Notes: a model not told the origin generated them from the sequence alone. A stretch of DNA of 39,869 bases from Lachnospiraceae bacterium (GCA_022792535.1 JAAWBG010000005.1:1-39869), one strand, 5' to 3'. Positions 1-8,807 are shown, counted from the stretch's first letter. Program-made: numbers and translations.

Positions 1-25
1 TGTAGGATTACAATACATGTGTTAC
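1..25 (+). repeat. IS left terminal inverted repeat
   Basis: Bases 1-25 match the reverse complement of 1039-1063 at 20 of 25 positions, with identical 6-bp tips and an identical 11-bp inner block. Confidence 0.85.
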
Positions 26-112
26 AACTCAATATTTAAAAAGCAGAGACACTGCCTTTGTGTTATAATTTAAGTCACCACAACCAAAACAAACCGAAAG
101 GAGTTCTCTGCT

Positions 113-1042
113 ATGACTACTATAACACAAGATATGCGCTATCGTCTATCACTTATTAAATATGCTGACAAATACGGGGTTACCAAAGCCGCTGTTAAGT
201 ACAAGACGAACAGACAGTATATCTACCGTTGGAAGCGTCGTTATGATGGCTCTATGGAATCTTTACGCGAACGTTCCAGACGCCCGCTTCATCATCCAAA
301 CCAGCATACGCCGGAAGAAATCAGGCTCATTCACAACATGCGCAGACGTAACCCTGATGCCGGATTAGTTATTTTCTGGGTAAAACTCATGCAGCGCGGT
401 TACACCCGTTCCATTCCAGGCTTGTATCGATTTTTACGCAAGCAGGGCTTAATGGCAGTAAAACCACCTAATCCTAAATATGCTGCCAAACCCTATGAGC
501 AGATGAATTATCCAGGACAGCGTATTCAGATCGATGTAAAATTTGTTCCATCCGCTTGTCTGGCCAACGGAGCAAAAGGTCAAAAGTTTTTCCAGTATAC
601 CGCCATGGATGAGTATTCCAGATGGCGTTTTGTTGAGGCTTTTGAGGAGCACAGCACCTATTCGTCTGCCATGTTTGTGGACCATCTGGTGAAAGCGTTC
701 CCCTTTCCCATAGAATGCGTCCAGACGGACAACGGGACAGAATTCACCAACCGCTTTACAAGCCACAAAGACAAGCCAACGCTCTTCGAGGCACATCTGG
801 AACACCATGGTATCCGGCACAAGCTGATCCGGCCATATACACCCAGACATAACGGTAAAGTGGAACGCAGCCACCGAAAAGATAATGAACGGTTTTATGC
901 CACCCACGCCTTTTATTCCTTTGACGACTTTGCAAAACAGCTTAAAGTGTATAACCGCAGGGATTACAATAACTTTCCCATGCGGCCGCTTGGGTGGAAA
1001 ACACCTAATGAAGTGTTAAAGAATTATCTGCGGTCAGTGTAA
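113..1042 (+). CDS. IS481-family DDE transposase
   Basis: Transposase that cuts and joins the ends of the surrounding insertion sequence. The N-terminal ~60 residues form a helix-turn-helix (KYGVTKAAVKY, then a YRWKRRYDG helix) that would bind the terminal repeats. Residues ~130-290 are an rve/RNase-H-like integrase core with a readable catalytic triad: D141 in QIDVKF, D206 in QTDNGTEF and E251 in NGKVERS. A PYTPRHNGKVER block is typical of IS481/IS3-type enzymes. At 309 aa it is of normal length and uninterrupted. AAAGGAG lies 9 nt before the ATG, and a TATAAT with an upstream TG (64-69) may be its own promoter. Family assignment between IS481 and related rve groups is from motif memory. Confidence 0.9.
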   Translation: MTTITQDMRYRLSLIKYADKYGVTKAAVKYKTNRQYIYRWKRRYDGSMESLRERSRRPLHHPNQHTPEEIRLIHNMRRRNPDAGLVIFWVKLMQRGYTRSIPGLYRFLRKQGLMAVKPPNPKYAAKPYEQMNYPGQRIQIDVKFVPSACLANGAKGQKFFQYTAMDEYSRWRFVEAFEEHSTYSSAMFVDHLVKAFPFPIECVQTDNGTEFTNRFTSHKDKPTLFEAHLEHHGIRHKLIRPYTPRHNGKVERSHRKDNERFYATHAFYSFDDFAKQLKVYNRRDYNNFPMRPLGWKTPNEVLKNYLRSV

Positions 1043-1063
1043 CACATGTTTGACAAACCTACA
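1039..1063 (-). repeat. IS right terminal inverted repeat
   Basis: Inverted partner of 1-25. It overlaps the last codons and stop of the transposase, as is common in compact insertion sequences. Confidence 0.85.
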
Positions 1064-1080
1064 TTCAGTATTTAAAAAAT

Positions 1081-1120
1081 AAAAGGGAGACAATTTCTGC
1101 CTGGAATTGTCTCCCTTTTT
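1081..1120 (-). terminator. Rho-independent terminator of glgP
   Basis: A 15-bp perfect stem (1081-1095 with 1105-1119) built on AGGGAGACAATT. Read on the minus strand it is followed by a T-rich run. It lies just past the glgP stop and also faces the IS transposase, so it can work in both directions. Confidence 0.85.
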
Positions 1121-1143
1121 AAATCTTTCTTCTCTAATTCTGC

Positions 1144-3405
1144 CTATTTTAAATGCCAGATATCTTTGTCATACTCTCCGATGGTCCGGTCAGAGGAGAA
1201 GAATCCTGCCTTGGCTGTATTTACCAGCATTTTTTTCGCCCATGCAGTTCTGTTTTCATAATCCTTGTAAATCTGCTCTTTTTTCTCTGCATAATCTTTA
1301 TAATCCAGCAAAGTCATAAACCAGTCTTTGTTCAGCAGTTCATGGTAAAGGCGCTCCAAATGCTCTCTATGTCCCACTTTCAGCAGCTCCTCACTGACGA
1401 TAAAGTCCACTGCCTCTTTGATCTCTTCGTCCTCTTCATAGAATTTCCGTGAGACATAATCTGCTTTTTCATAGTGTTCAATCACCGTATCGGAGCTTTC
1501 ACCGAAAATATAAATATTTTCTTTTCCCACCAGATCTGCAATTTCCACATTGGCGCCATCCATAGTTCCCAATGTCACCGCCCCATTCAGCATAAACTTC
1601 ATATTTCCAGTGCCAGAAGCTTCCTTGGAAGCCAGAGAAATCTGCTCGGAAATATCACAGGCCGGAATCAATTTCTCTGCATTGGTCACATTATAATTTT
1701 CCACCATTACTACTTTCAAATAAGGGCTTACCTCTGGATCCTTGTTGATCAGTTCCTGAAGGCACAGGATCAGGTGGATAATATCTTTGGCAATCACATA
1801 AGCTGGAGCCGCTTTCGCGCCAAAAATCACCGTGACAGGTGTGGAAGGTTTTCTGCCCTTTTTAATCTCCAGATATTTGTGAATCACATACAGGGCGTTC
1901 ATCTGCTGGCGTTTGTACTCATGGAGACGTTTAATCTGAATATCAAAAATAGAATTCTCATCAATCTCTATTCCCTGGGTCTCTTTCAGATAAGCAGCCA
2001 GATGTTTCTTATTTTCTTTTTTGATTTCCAATAATTTATTCAGTACAGCTTCATCGTTCACAGACGCTAAGAGCTTTTCCAATTCATCCGCATCTTTGTG
2101 CCATCCGGTTCCGATCTTCTCATCCAGATAATGGCTCAATCCTTTATTGCAGTGCATCAGCCATCGGCGGAATGTAATTCCATTCGTCTTATTGTTGAAT
2201 TTCTCCGGATAGATTTTATAAAAATTATTCAGTTCATTTTTCTTTAGAATCTCTGTGTGCAAATATGCCACGCCATTGACACTGTAACCGTAGTGAATGT
2301 CCATATGTGCCATATGTACACGGTTCTCCTGGTCAATAATCGCTACGGACTTATCCTCAAATTTATCTTTTACAATGGTATCCAGCTCGCGGATAATGGG
2401 CATTAACTGAGGCACCGCCTTATTCAGATAATCCATGGGCCATTTTTCCAATGCCTCTGCCAGAATCGTATGGTTAGTGTATGCGCATGTCTTTGACACA
2501 ATCTCAATGGCGTCGTTCATGCGGATTCCCTTTTCCATCAACAAGCGGATCAGTTCTGGAATCACCATGCTGGGATGGGTATCGTTGATCTGAATCGCCG
2601 CATAATCCGGCAGGTCATATAACTTGCACCCTTTTGCTTCACACTCTGCCAGAATCAGTCTTGCCGCGTTGCTCACCATAAAGTACTGCTGATAGACCCG
2701 CAGCAATCTTCCTGCATCATCAGAATCATCAGGATATAAGAATAAGGTCAGGTTTTTCATAATATCTTCTTTGTTGAAATTGATTCCCTCTCCTACCAGG
2801 CTCTCGTCTACAGTCTCAATATCAAACAAATGCAGTTTGTTAGTTCTGTTCTCAAATCCTGTCACATCCAGATCATACATTCTGGACTGTACGGTAAATC
2901 CGCCGAACTGAATGGGATACGTAACATCTGTTTTGGTAAGCCAGCTGTCTGTCTCAATCCAGGGATTCTTGTTTTCTTTCTGAAGACGATTTTCAAAAGT
3001 CTGTAAAAATAATCCGAAGTGGTAATTCAGGCCGATTCCGTCTCCGTTCATTCCAAGAGTAGCCATGGAATCTAAAAAACATGCGGCCAGACGTCCCAGT
3101 CCGCCATTTCCCAGAGAGGGTTCCGGTTCCACCTGCTCGATCAGATTGATATCTTTTCCATACTGGGCCAGCATTTCGGCCACTTCGTCATAGATTCCCA
3201 GATTGATCAGATTATTGGACAGCAATTTTCCAATCAAAAATTCTGCTGAAATGTAATAGATCTTTTTCTTCCCCTCATTGCTCTCTTTTTCCTTAGCAAG
3301 GTCTTTTACGATTCCCAGCAGGCCATAATAAATCTGTTCGTTGGTGCAGGCAGCAATATTGTTACAGCATTTTTTTTCCAATAACTCTCTTACATTTACA
3401 CTCAT
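1144..3405 (-). CDS. glgP: Glycogen/maltodextrin phosphorylase
   Basis: Phosphorolyses alpha-1,4-glucans (glycogen, maltodextrin) to glucose-1-phosphate in the cytoplasm, using pyridoxal phosphate. The 753-residue product has the usual length for bacterial GT35 enzymes. Visible family blocks are [16 protein letters not shown] near the N-terminus, [40 protein letters not shown], and the PLP-lysine motif [10 protein letters not shown] with the lysine near residue 603. An upstream in-frame ATG at 3471 exists, but the ATG at 3405 has AGGAGG 8 nt upstream and starts the conserved protein (MSVNVRELL). It stands alone rather than in a glg operon. The divergent AraC-type gene and the amylase at 8.8 kb suggest a role in using stored or imported alpha-glucan. 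Confidence 0.95.
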   Translation of the reverse strand: MSVNVRELLEKKCCNNIAACTNEQIYYGLLGIVKDLAKEKESNEGKKKIYYISAEFLIGKLLSNNLINLGIYDEVAEMLAQYGKDINLIEQVEPEPSLGNGGLGRLAACFLDSMATLGMNGDGIGLNYHFGLFLQTFENRLQKENKNPWIETDSWLTKTDVTYPIQFGGFTVQSRMYDLDVTGFENRTNKLHLFDIETVDESLVGEGINFNKEDIMKNLTLFLYPDDSDDAGRLLRVYQQYFMVSNAARLILAECEAKGCKLYDLPDYAAIQINDTHPSMVIPELIRLLMEKGIRMNDAIEIVSKTCAYTNHTILAEALEKWPMDYLNKAVPQLMPIIRELDTIVKDKFEDKSVAIIDQENRVHMAHMDIHYGYSVNGVAYLHTEILKKNELNNFYKIYPEKFNNKTNGITFRRWLMHCNKGLSHYLDEKIGTGWHKDADELEKLLASVNDEAVLNKLLEIKKENKKHLAAYLKETQGIEIDENSIFDIQIKRLHEYKRQQMNALYVIHKYLEIKKGRKPSTPVTVIFGAKAAPAYVIAKDIIHLILCLQELINKDPEVSPYLKVVMVENYNVTNAEKLIPACDISEQISLASKEASGTGNMKFMLNGAVTLGTMDGANVEIADLVGKENIYIFGESSDTVIEHYEKADYVSRKFYEEDEEIKEAVDFIVSEELLKVGHREHLERLYHELLNKDWFMTLLDYKDYAEKKEQIYKDYENRTAWAKKMLVNTAKAGFFSSDRTIGEYDKDIWHLK

Positions 3406-3626
3406 CTTCTCTTCCTCCTGATCTCTGAGACAGTCTGGCTTTCTATCTTTATATGAAGTAAGACGAATCACGCCTCTCCTGTCTCACTAAACGCTTATCT
3501 TCATCTTTCCCAAAGTTCTGGCTGCTTATTCCAGTTTCTTATGTAAATCCTTTGCATGTTCTTTTCCTATTGGTTTTTTATTTTTCTAAATACAAACACA
3601 GTATATATCTCTCTTCCATATTTTTC

Positions 3627-3656
3627 TTGCAGTATGATGGGAAAATATAGTACAAT
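3627..3656 (+). promoter_or_regulatory. Probable promoter of the AraC-type regulator
   Basis: TTGCAG (3627-3632) and TACAAT (3651-3656), separated by 18 bp, end 30 bp before the chosen start codon. No clear sigma-A promoter for glgP was seen in the rest of the 3406-3686 intergenic region. Confidence 0.5.
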
Positions 3657-3686
3657 ACTATCAAAATGCGAAATGGGGACCAGCTT

Positions 3687-4565
3687 ATGAACATTTTAGA
3701 ATACGAGAACACCCAGGAATTAAAATCCCATGGACCGGAAGATTTTCCTTTTAATATCTATCTCTGCAGCATTCCTTTGGATTTTGCAGTAGTCCCCCTT
3801 CACTGGCACAATGATATGGAAATCATCTATATCAAAAAGGGAGACGGCAAAGTCACTCTGGACTTAGAGCCTTTTTTCGTACAGCAGGGAGATATTCTTA
3901 TTGTTCCTCCGGGACACCTGCATTCTATTGAGCAGTGCGAAGATCATTCCATGGAATATGAAAATATTATTTTTCAGCTCACCATGTTAATGGCGTCCCA
4001 GGGAGACGCCTGTACGGAAGAATTCTTTCAGCCTCTGCTTCAGGGACAGCTTCTGCTTCCCGGCTGTTTTTCCAGAAATGCCCCACTGTATCCTAAGCTG
4101 GCCCTCTGTCTGGATACCATAGATGAGATCTGCAAGACTTTTCCCAAAGGTTATCAGCTTGCCATCAAGGGGCAGCTCTTTTCTCTTTTTTATGCTTTGG
4201 CATCCTCTGTGCAGGCTCCTCTGCCCCGCCAGAAAAATAAATCTCTGGACCGTTTAAAAAACATTTTAAAATATGTGGAGACAAACTATCATGATAAAAT
4301 CTCCATTGCAGACGCGGCCAGAATCTGCGGTTTCAGTCAGTCTCATTTTATGAAGTTTTTTAAATCTGCCATGAACGTCTCTTTCACCGATTATCTAAAC
4401 GATTACCGGCTGACAATGGCGGCAAGGCTTCTCTTGTCCTCTTCCGATTCCATTGTAACCATTGCCGTTGAGACTGGATTTGAAAATCTTTCGTATTTTA
4501 ACCGGATGTTTAAGCGAAAGTATCGCTGCACCCCCACTGCATTCCGCCAAAGAAGCGGATATTGA
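3687..4565 (+). CDS. AraC-family transcriptional regulator (cupin + HTH)
   Basis: Likely sugar-responsive activator. The N-terminal half is a cupin-type AraC sensor domain (PLHWHNDMEIIYIKKGDGKVTLDLE, then GDILIVPPGHLHSIE, with the histidines of the cupin fold). The C-terminal ~100 residues are the double helix-turn-helix DNA-binding domain (KISIADAARICGFSQSHFMKFFK and IVTIAVETGFENLSYFNRMFKRKYRCTPTAFR). The start at 3687 is preferred over an in-frame ATG at 3666 because GGGGA lies 7 nt upstream of it. It is divergent from glgP, so glgP is a plausible target, but the ligand cannot be inferred from sequence. Confidence 0.85.
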   Translation: MNILEYENTQELKSHGPEDFPFNIYLCSIPLDFAVVPLHWHNDMEIIYIKKGDGKVTLDLEPFFVQQGDILIVPPGHLHSIEQCEDHSMEYENIIFQLTMLMASQGDACTEEFFQPLLQGQLLLPGCFSRNAPLYPKLALCLDTIDEICKTFPKGYQLAIKGQLFSLFYALASSVQAPLPRQKNKSLDRLKNILKYVETNYHDKISIADAARICGFSQSHFMKFFKSAMNVSFTDYLNDYRLTMAARLLLSSSDSIVTIAVETGFENLSYFNRMFKRKYRCTPTAFRQRSGY

Positions 4566-4583
4566 AGAAACGTTGATTCCTTA

Positions 4584-4612
4584 TTGACAAAATTTTGTCA
4601 AAGTTATATATT
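4584..4612 (+). promoter_or_regulatory. Strong crt promoter overlapped by a perfect 18-bp palindrome
   Basis: TTGACA (4584-4589), a 17-bp spacer and TATATT (4607-4612) form a near-consensus sigma-A promoter. Bases 4584-4601 (TTGACAAAATTTTGTCAA) are a perfect palindrome that begins at the -35 box and covers most of the spacer, as a repressor operator would. It matches the clostridial Rex consensus TTGTTAA-N4-TTAACAA at 10 of 14 fixed positions, so a Rex-like redox repressor is possible but not shown. Confidence 0.75.
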
Positions 4613-4661
4613 TAGAGTATCATAAACACTAATATTACATATTTTTAGGAGGGTTCTACAC

Positions 4662-5456
4662 ATGAACAATTTAAAATTAGACGTAGCAGATCAGATTGCT
4701 GTTTTGACTATCAGCAGACCGGGTGCATTAAATGCTCTGAACAGTGAGACATTGGATGAACTGAACGTGGCATTGACTGAGATTGAAGCAAGAGACGATG
4801 TAAAAGTTGTTATCTTAACCGGCGGCCCGGATAAAAAAGACAACCCATTCAAATCTTTCGTAGCCGGCGCTGATATTGCGGAAATGGTAAACTTTACTGC
4901 TGCTGAAGCTCGTGCTTTCGGTATGAGAGCTGCTGAGCCATTTTTCAAATTGATGAACATGCGTCAGGTTACTATCGCTGCTATTAACGGATTTGCTCTG
5001 GGCGGCGGATGCGAGATCGCTATGGCATGCGATATCCGTATTGCTGCTGAGAACGCTACTTTCGCTCAGCCTGAGACAGGCCTCGGCATTATTCCAGGAT
5101 TCGGCGGAACACAGAGACTTGCTCGTCTGGTTGGAATGGGACGTGCAAAAGAGCTGATCTTCACCTGCGATAACATTGACGCGGCAGAAGCATACAGAAT
5201 CGGCCTTGTTAACAAAGTCGTTGCAAAAGAAGAATTGATGGATACCGCTAAGAAAATGGCTTCTAAGATCATCTCCAAAGGAAGCTACGCTGTTTCTATC
5301 GCAAAAGCTGCCATCAACAATGGATATGATATGGATATCAAGAACGCTGTTGAGATGGAAGCAAACCTGTTCGGCATTACCTGCTCTACTCATGACAAGA
5401 CAGAAGGCATGACTGCTTTCTTAGAGAGAAGAGCTGCCGACCTGACAGATTTCTAA
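4662..5456 (+). CDS. crt: Crotonase / short-chain enoyl-CoA hydratase
   Basis: Hydrates crotonyl-CoA to 3-hydroxybutyryl-CoA (run in either direction) in the butyryl-CoA pathway; cytosolic homohexamer in the family. The 264-aa product has the ClpP/crotonase oxyanion-hole blocks SFVAGADIAEM and AAINGFALGGGCEIAMACD, and both catalytic glutamates (E118 in GGGCE, E138 in QPETGLG). AGGAGGG lies 8 nt before the ATG. The usual partners thl, hbd, bcd and etfBA are not beside it in this window. Codon choice is strongly biased (many GCT, TTC, AAA, CGT codons) unlike neighbouring genes, which with the near-consensus promoter suggests very high expression. The alternative is a crotonase of another acyl-CoA pathway. 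Confidence 0.9.
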   Translation: MNNLKLDVADQIAVLTISRPGALNALNSETLDELNVALTEIEARDDVKVVILTGGPDKKDNPFKSFVAGADIAEMVNFTAAEARAFGMRAAEPFFKLMNMRQVTIAAINGFALGGGCEIAMACDIRIAAENATFAQPETGLGIIPGFGGTQRLARLVGMGRAKELIFTCDNIDAAEAYRIGLVNKVVAKEELMDTAKKMASKIISKGSYAVSIAKAAINNGYDMDIKNAVEMEANLFGITCSTHDKTEGMTAFLERRAADLTDF

Positions 5457-5476
5457 TAAGAATTCTATCTATAAGG

Positions 5477-5527
5477 ATACCCCTCCGTCATCCCAAACAG
5501 ACGACGGAGGGGTATTCTCTTTTCTCA
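5477..5527. terminator. Bidirectional terminator between crt and the aldolase gene
   Basis: A 13-bp perfect stem (5477-5489 with 5503-5515, ATACCCCTCCGTC/complement) followed on the plus strand by a T-rich run. It lies between two convergent genes and probably ends both transcripts. Confidence 0.85.
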
Positions 5528-6550
5528 CAGCAGCTCTCTTAACCTCTCAATTTCTTCTAACCTGGTGGACCAGCTGGTCACAAGCCTTACCACCGTATGA
5601 GTATCATCTGCTTTTTCCCAGAAACTAAAAATTATATGCTGTTTTAATTTTTCCATCCTGCTGTTTTCCAGTATAATAAACTGCTGATTCGTAGGAGATT
5701 CCAGATAAAAAGAACATTCTTTTTCTTTTAAGACCTTCTTCAATTGTTCTGCCATCTCAATGGCATATTCGCTGATCTCCAAATACAATCCGTCTGTAAA
5801 TAAGGTGTCAAACTGTATCCCAAGCAGACGACCTTTTGCCAAGAGGGCGCCATTCTGCTTGATCATAGTGAAAAAGTGAGCTGGCGCATTATTTTGTGGA
5901 AATACTACTGCCTCTCCGCAGAGGGCCCCTACTTTGGTGCCTCCAATGTAAAACACATCACAGATTCTGGCAATATCGGATAGTTCCATATCCCGCTCCC
6001 TGCTCATCAGTCCATAACCCAGACGAGCCCCGTCTAAAAATAGAGGAATCTTATATTCTCTGCAGATACCTGCTATTTCTTCTAATTCCTCTTTCTTATA
6101 TAAAGTTCCGTACTCTGTAGGATATGAAAGATACACCATACCTGGATAAACCATGTGTTCCTGACTCTCATCTTCATAAAAACCCTGCAGATATCTTTTC
6201 AGCTCATCCGCCTTTATTTTTCCCTGATATTCTGGCAGTGCAAGCACTTTATGACCGGTATGCTCAATGGCTCCGGCTTCATGCACATGAATATGGCCCG
6301 TCTCGGCTGCAATCACGCCCTCATAGTTTTGAAGCATAGACGAGATCACAACTGCATTGGTCTGGGTACCGCCCGCCAGAAAATAGATATCTGCATTGGG
6401 ACATCCACAGGCTTTCCTGATCTTATTGCGGGCTTTTTCACAATAAACATCTGTCCCATACCCAGACGCAGCCTCTAAGTTCGTCTCCATCAGTCTCTGA
6501 AGAATTTTGGGATGAGCTCCCGTAGTATAATCACTCTCAAAAGAAATCAT
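5525..6550 (-). CDS. Low-specificity L-threonine aldolase-like PLP lyase
   Basis: A fold-type I PLP enzyme of the beta-eliminating lyase/threonine aldolase family, expected to cleave L-threonine or allo-threonine to glycine and acetaldehyde. The start at 6550 (MISFESDYTTGAHPKIL, 341 aa) has AAGGAGG just upstream; the longer reading frame adds an implausible hydrophobic tail. Visible motifs are SDYTTGAHP at the N-terminus, FLAGGTQTNAVV, AETGHIHVHEAGAIE, IPLFLDGARLGYGL with the cofactor-binding aspartate, and YIGGTKVGALCGEA with the likely PLP lysine at residue 206. It is monocistronic, ends at the terminator shared with crt and diverges from proC. Substrate is inferred from the family only. 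Confidence 0.85.
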   Translation of the reverse strand: MISFESDYTTGAHPKILQRLMETNLEAASGYGTDVYCEKARNKIRKACGCPNADIYFLAGGTQTNAVVISSMLQNYEGVIAAETGHIHVHEAGAIEHTGHKVLALPEYQGKIKADELKRYLQGFYEDESQEHMVYPGMVYLSYPTEYGTLYKKEELEEIAGICREYKIPLFLDGARLGYGLMSRERDMELSDIARICDVFYIGGTKVGALCGEAVVFPQNNAPAHFFTMIKQNGALLAKGRLLGIQFDTLFTDGLYLEISEYAIEMAEQLKKVLKEKECSFYLESPTNQQFIILENSRMEKLKQHIIFSFWEKADDTHTVVRLVTSWSTRLEEIERLRELL

Positions 6551-6569
6551 TTCTTTCCTCCTTATAACA

Positions 6570-6598
6570 CTGACAAACAAAAAACAACATGATATAAT
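6570..6598 (+). promoter_or_regulatory. Promoter of the proC transcript
   Basis: CTGACA (6570-6575), a 17-bp spacer and a perfect TATAAT (6593-6598). It implies a leader of about 115 nt before proC that contains the small ORF at 6638. Confidence 0.7.
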
Positions 6599-6637
6599 AT
6601 GCACTGAGAAGGAACCCACTCACTGGGAGGCATTTTC

Positions 6638-6721
6638 ATGGCCAATTCCATCCCCTTCTCTGCAGTCTCACAAACAACTGTAATCTATCTACAAACATAC
6701 AACAGGAGGTTTCGACTATGA
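6638..6721 (+). CDS. Possible 27-aa leader peptide overlapping proC
   Basis: A small ORF downstream of the proC promoter. GGGAGG lies 7 nt before its ATG, and its TGA (6719-6721) overlaps the proC ATG (6718-6720) in an ATGA junction, the usual sign of translational coupling. The peptide begins MANSIPFSAVSQ and contains a single proline, so it is not an obvious proline-attenuation leader. Its last codons read through the proC ribosome binding site, so ribosomes on the ORF would affect access to it. Function and translation are unproven; it may be a chance ORF. Confidence 0.4.
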   Translation: MANSIPFSAVSQTTVIYLQTYNRRFRL

Positions 6722-7539
6722 ACAAAATCATCGGCTTTATCGGCGGCGGAAATATGGCGGGAGCCATTATCGGAGGCATTCTCCATTCCGGCCTGGCCCC
6801 CAAAGAACAGATCCTTGCCAGCGATATATCCAGTCAGGCTCTTCAGTCTCTAAAAGATCGGTTTGACATTCAGACAGCTGAGAATAATCAAGAGACAGCT
6901 CAAAAGGCTGAGATCCTCTTTCTCTCTGTAAAGCCTCAATTCTTCCCAGAAGTCATTGCAGAGATCAAAGACTGTATCCGGGAAGATACCTTGTTAGTGT
7001 CCATTGCAGCGGGACAATCTATCTCCGCTATAGAGGCCAGATTCGGCAGAGAACTCCATTTAGTCCGGGCCATGCCTAACACGCCTGCATTGGTAGGGGC
7101 AGCCATGAGCGCCCTCTGCCCTAATCAGCACGTATCAGAAGCAGAACTGGCCCAGGTCATTTCTATTTTTGAAAGTTTCGGCGCCTGCGAAGTGATGGCG
7201 GAAACCATGATTGATACCGTAGTGGGCGTATCCGGCTCCTCTCCTGCCTATGTCTATCTGTTTATTGAAGCTATGGCTGACGCCGCAGTTGCAGACGGTA
7301 TGCCCCGAAACCAGGCTTACAAATTCGCCGCCCAGTCCGTCCTTGGCTCTGCCAAAATGGTCTTGGAAACAGGGATGCACCCCGGCGCATTAAAAGATGC
7401 TGTCTGCTCTCCAGGAGGCACCACCATTGAAGCTGTGGCTGTTTTAGAAGAACAGGGAATGCGCCATGCAGTCATCGCCGCCCAGCGGGCCTGTGTACAG
7501 AAATCCAAAGACATGAGCAAGGCCAACGTTCCTTCCTGA
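6718..7539 (+). CDS. proC: Pyrroline-5-carboxylate reductase
   Basis: Reduces 1-pyrroline-5-carboxylate to L-proline with NAD(P)H, the last step of proline synthesis. The 273-aa product has the N-terminal Rossmann motif GFIGGGNMAGAI, the conserved LVRAMPNTPALVGAAM stretch, the VSGSSPAYVYLFIEAMADA block and the C-terminal signature DAVCSPGGTTIEAVAVLE. Length is normal. AGGAGG lies 8 nt before the ATG. proA and proB are not in the window. The end lies only 10 nt from the end of the convergent 7550 gene, without a visible terminator between them. Confidence 0.95.
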   Translation: MNKIIGFIGGGNMAGAIIGGILHSGLAPKEQILASDISSQALQSLKDRFDIQTAENNQETAQKAEILFLSVKPQFFPEVIAEIKDCIREDTLLVSIAAGQSISAIEARFGRELHLVRAMPNTPALVGAAMSALCPNQHVSEAELAQVISIFESFGACEVMAETMIDTVVGVSGSSPAYVYLFIEAMADAAVADGMPRNQAYKFAAQSVLGSAKMVLETGMHPGALKDAVCSPGGTTIEAVAVLEEQGMRHAVIAAQRACVQKSKDMSKANVPS

Positions 7540-7549
7540 CCCTGCCCCC

Positions 7550-8569
7550 TTATTCTTCCTGGACCATGGCCCGCAGCAGTTCTAACTCCACTTCCTGGAC
7601 CGTTGGATCCACTGGATATTGGATCAGGCAGGCTTTTAATCTCTGTCCATGCATTCCAATCTTCTTGGTCCGGCTGCCCACCAGAAAAAATGCGGCTGCC
7701 CCATGAGTGATTTCAACCTTATCCTGAAGCTGCTCTTTGGTATAGAATTCCAGCGTTGCCTCCTGGCACTCGTATTCCACTACAAGGTTCCCCATTCCCG
7801 GCGGGCAGATTTTTTGCACATGCTCAAAGAGCGGTTTCATATCCTCTTCCGATACTTCCGGCCTTTCTTTTGCCGCAGCCTCATACTTCTCCCTGCATTC
7901 AGACCAGGTATCTGTCAGAGTGATCTCATTGATATAGTAAAAAATCTCCCGTCCTAATTCCTCACAGAAAAATTTCTGCTTTCTGCCTTTCTGCTGTCCT
8001 AAGGACATTTTCATCTTCCGTTTTACCGGAATATGGTAATGAGGCGGCTGGGTGATCAATTCTAATGTCTCCAGATCCGATCTGGAAAAGGGGATGCCTT
8101 TATAATCCCCTTTTAACTTCATCTCTGCATATTGTATCAAGTTAAGATCCTGCTGCTCCAAAAATCCAAACTCCACCTGATTGGAAATCAAATAATACAG
8201 CATCATTCTCCCTTCCAGATTGTATTCTTCCAATCCGCCCCCTGTGCCGGAACAGTAACGGTATTCTTTTCCATTGACCCGGATTCCCTCTACGAGATCC
8301 AGCAGGTTTGCGTCCCGTTTTTCCACTTCCGCCAGCATTTCTTCCCGCTTGGTGAGAGTTCCCCGCCGGCGTTTTCTCTCCAGTCTGGCATACCGCTTCT
8401 GTTCTTCGCTTCTGTCCTTTTCTTCCGCAAATAAATACAAAAACAACTCTTCCTCTTTCCGGAAAATCCCCGCCGCCAGCACTGGAATTCCCCTTACTTC
8501 TCTCTGAATTCCCAGAAAAAGAGATTCCTGAAACTGCGGCATACATTCACGTATCTCTTGTATCTCCAT
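7550..8569 (-). CDS. Uncharacterised 339-aa protein (possibly DUF3878)
   Basis: I do not recognise a function; it resembles Lachnospiraceae proteins grouped as DUF3878, by memory only. It has no signal peptide or membrane helix and is rich in charged residues, with a basic, helical stretch around residues 55-85 (RYARLERKRRRGTLTKREEMLAEVEKR is its centre in part). Other striking stretches are YRYCSGTGGGLEEYNLEGRM in the middle and a conserved-looking C-terminal half with ITHGAAAFFLVGSRTKKIGM. The composition suggests a soluble cytoplasmic protein. It is monocistronic between convergent proC and the divergent amylase gene, so context gives no clear job. Confidence 0.75.
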   Translation of the reverse strand: MEIQEIRECMPQFQESLFLGIQREVRGIPVLAAGIFRKEEELFLYLFAEEKDRSEEQKRYARLERKRRRGTLTKREEMLAEVEKRDANLLDLVEGIRVNGKEYRYCSGTGGGLEEYNLEGRMMLYYLISNQVEFGFLEQQDLNLIQYAEMKLKGDYKGIPFSRSDLETLELITQPPHYHIPVKRKMKMSLGQQKGRKQKFFCEELGREIFYYINEITLTDTWSECREKYEAAAKERPEVSEEDMKPLFEHVQKICPPGMGNLVVEYECQEATLEFYTKEQLQDKVEITHGAAAFFLVGSRTKKIGMHGQRLKACLIQYPVDPTVQEVELELLRAMVQEE

Positions 8570-8722
8570 CTTTGGCTCCTTCCTGACATATACTTGAATC
8601 GGTAATTGCGAAACTATTAAATTATCAAAATTTCATGTACAATTATAATGGATATTTATGCGAAACACAATTATTCACCAGACTTTTCTGCTTTCTGTTC
8701 CAAAATTTTGTAGGTTTTTCCA

Positions 8723-8751
8723 TTGTAAGGAGGAATATTTCTCTTTATAAT
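8723..8751 (+). promoter_or_regulatory. Probable amylase promoter
   Basis: TTGTAA (8723-8728), a 17-bp spacer and a perfect TATAAT (8746-8751), 57 bp before the start codon. The rest of the 8570-8807 gap is AT-rich with no further feature seen. Confidence 0.65.
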
Positions 8752-8807
8752 AAAGCTATCTATTCAACAACTCCATATTTTATCTTATAGAAAGGAGCTT
8801 CTCTATT

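Larger units (their letters stand above)
1..1063 (+). mobile_element. Complete IS481-like insertion sequence
   Basis: The element is bounded by imperfect 25-bp terminal inverted repeats, 1-25 and 1039-1063, matching at 20 of 25 positions; both outer ends read TGTAGG inward and both inner ends share ACATGTGTTAC. One transposase gene fills the interior and its stop codon lies inside the right repeat. The transposase looks intact, so the copy may be active. The left flank is outside the window, so a target duplication cannot be tested. The window starting exactly at the IS end suggests a contig that broke at a repeated element (inference). Confidence 0.9.

Noticed and set aside
1153-2034. Plus-strand ORFs across glgP
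   Set aside because: They are reverse-strand shadows of glgP with no ribosome binding sites or recognisable domains.
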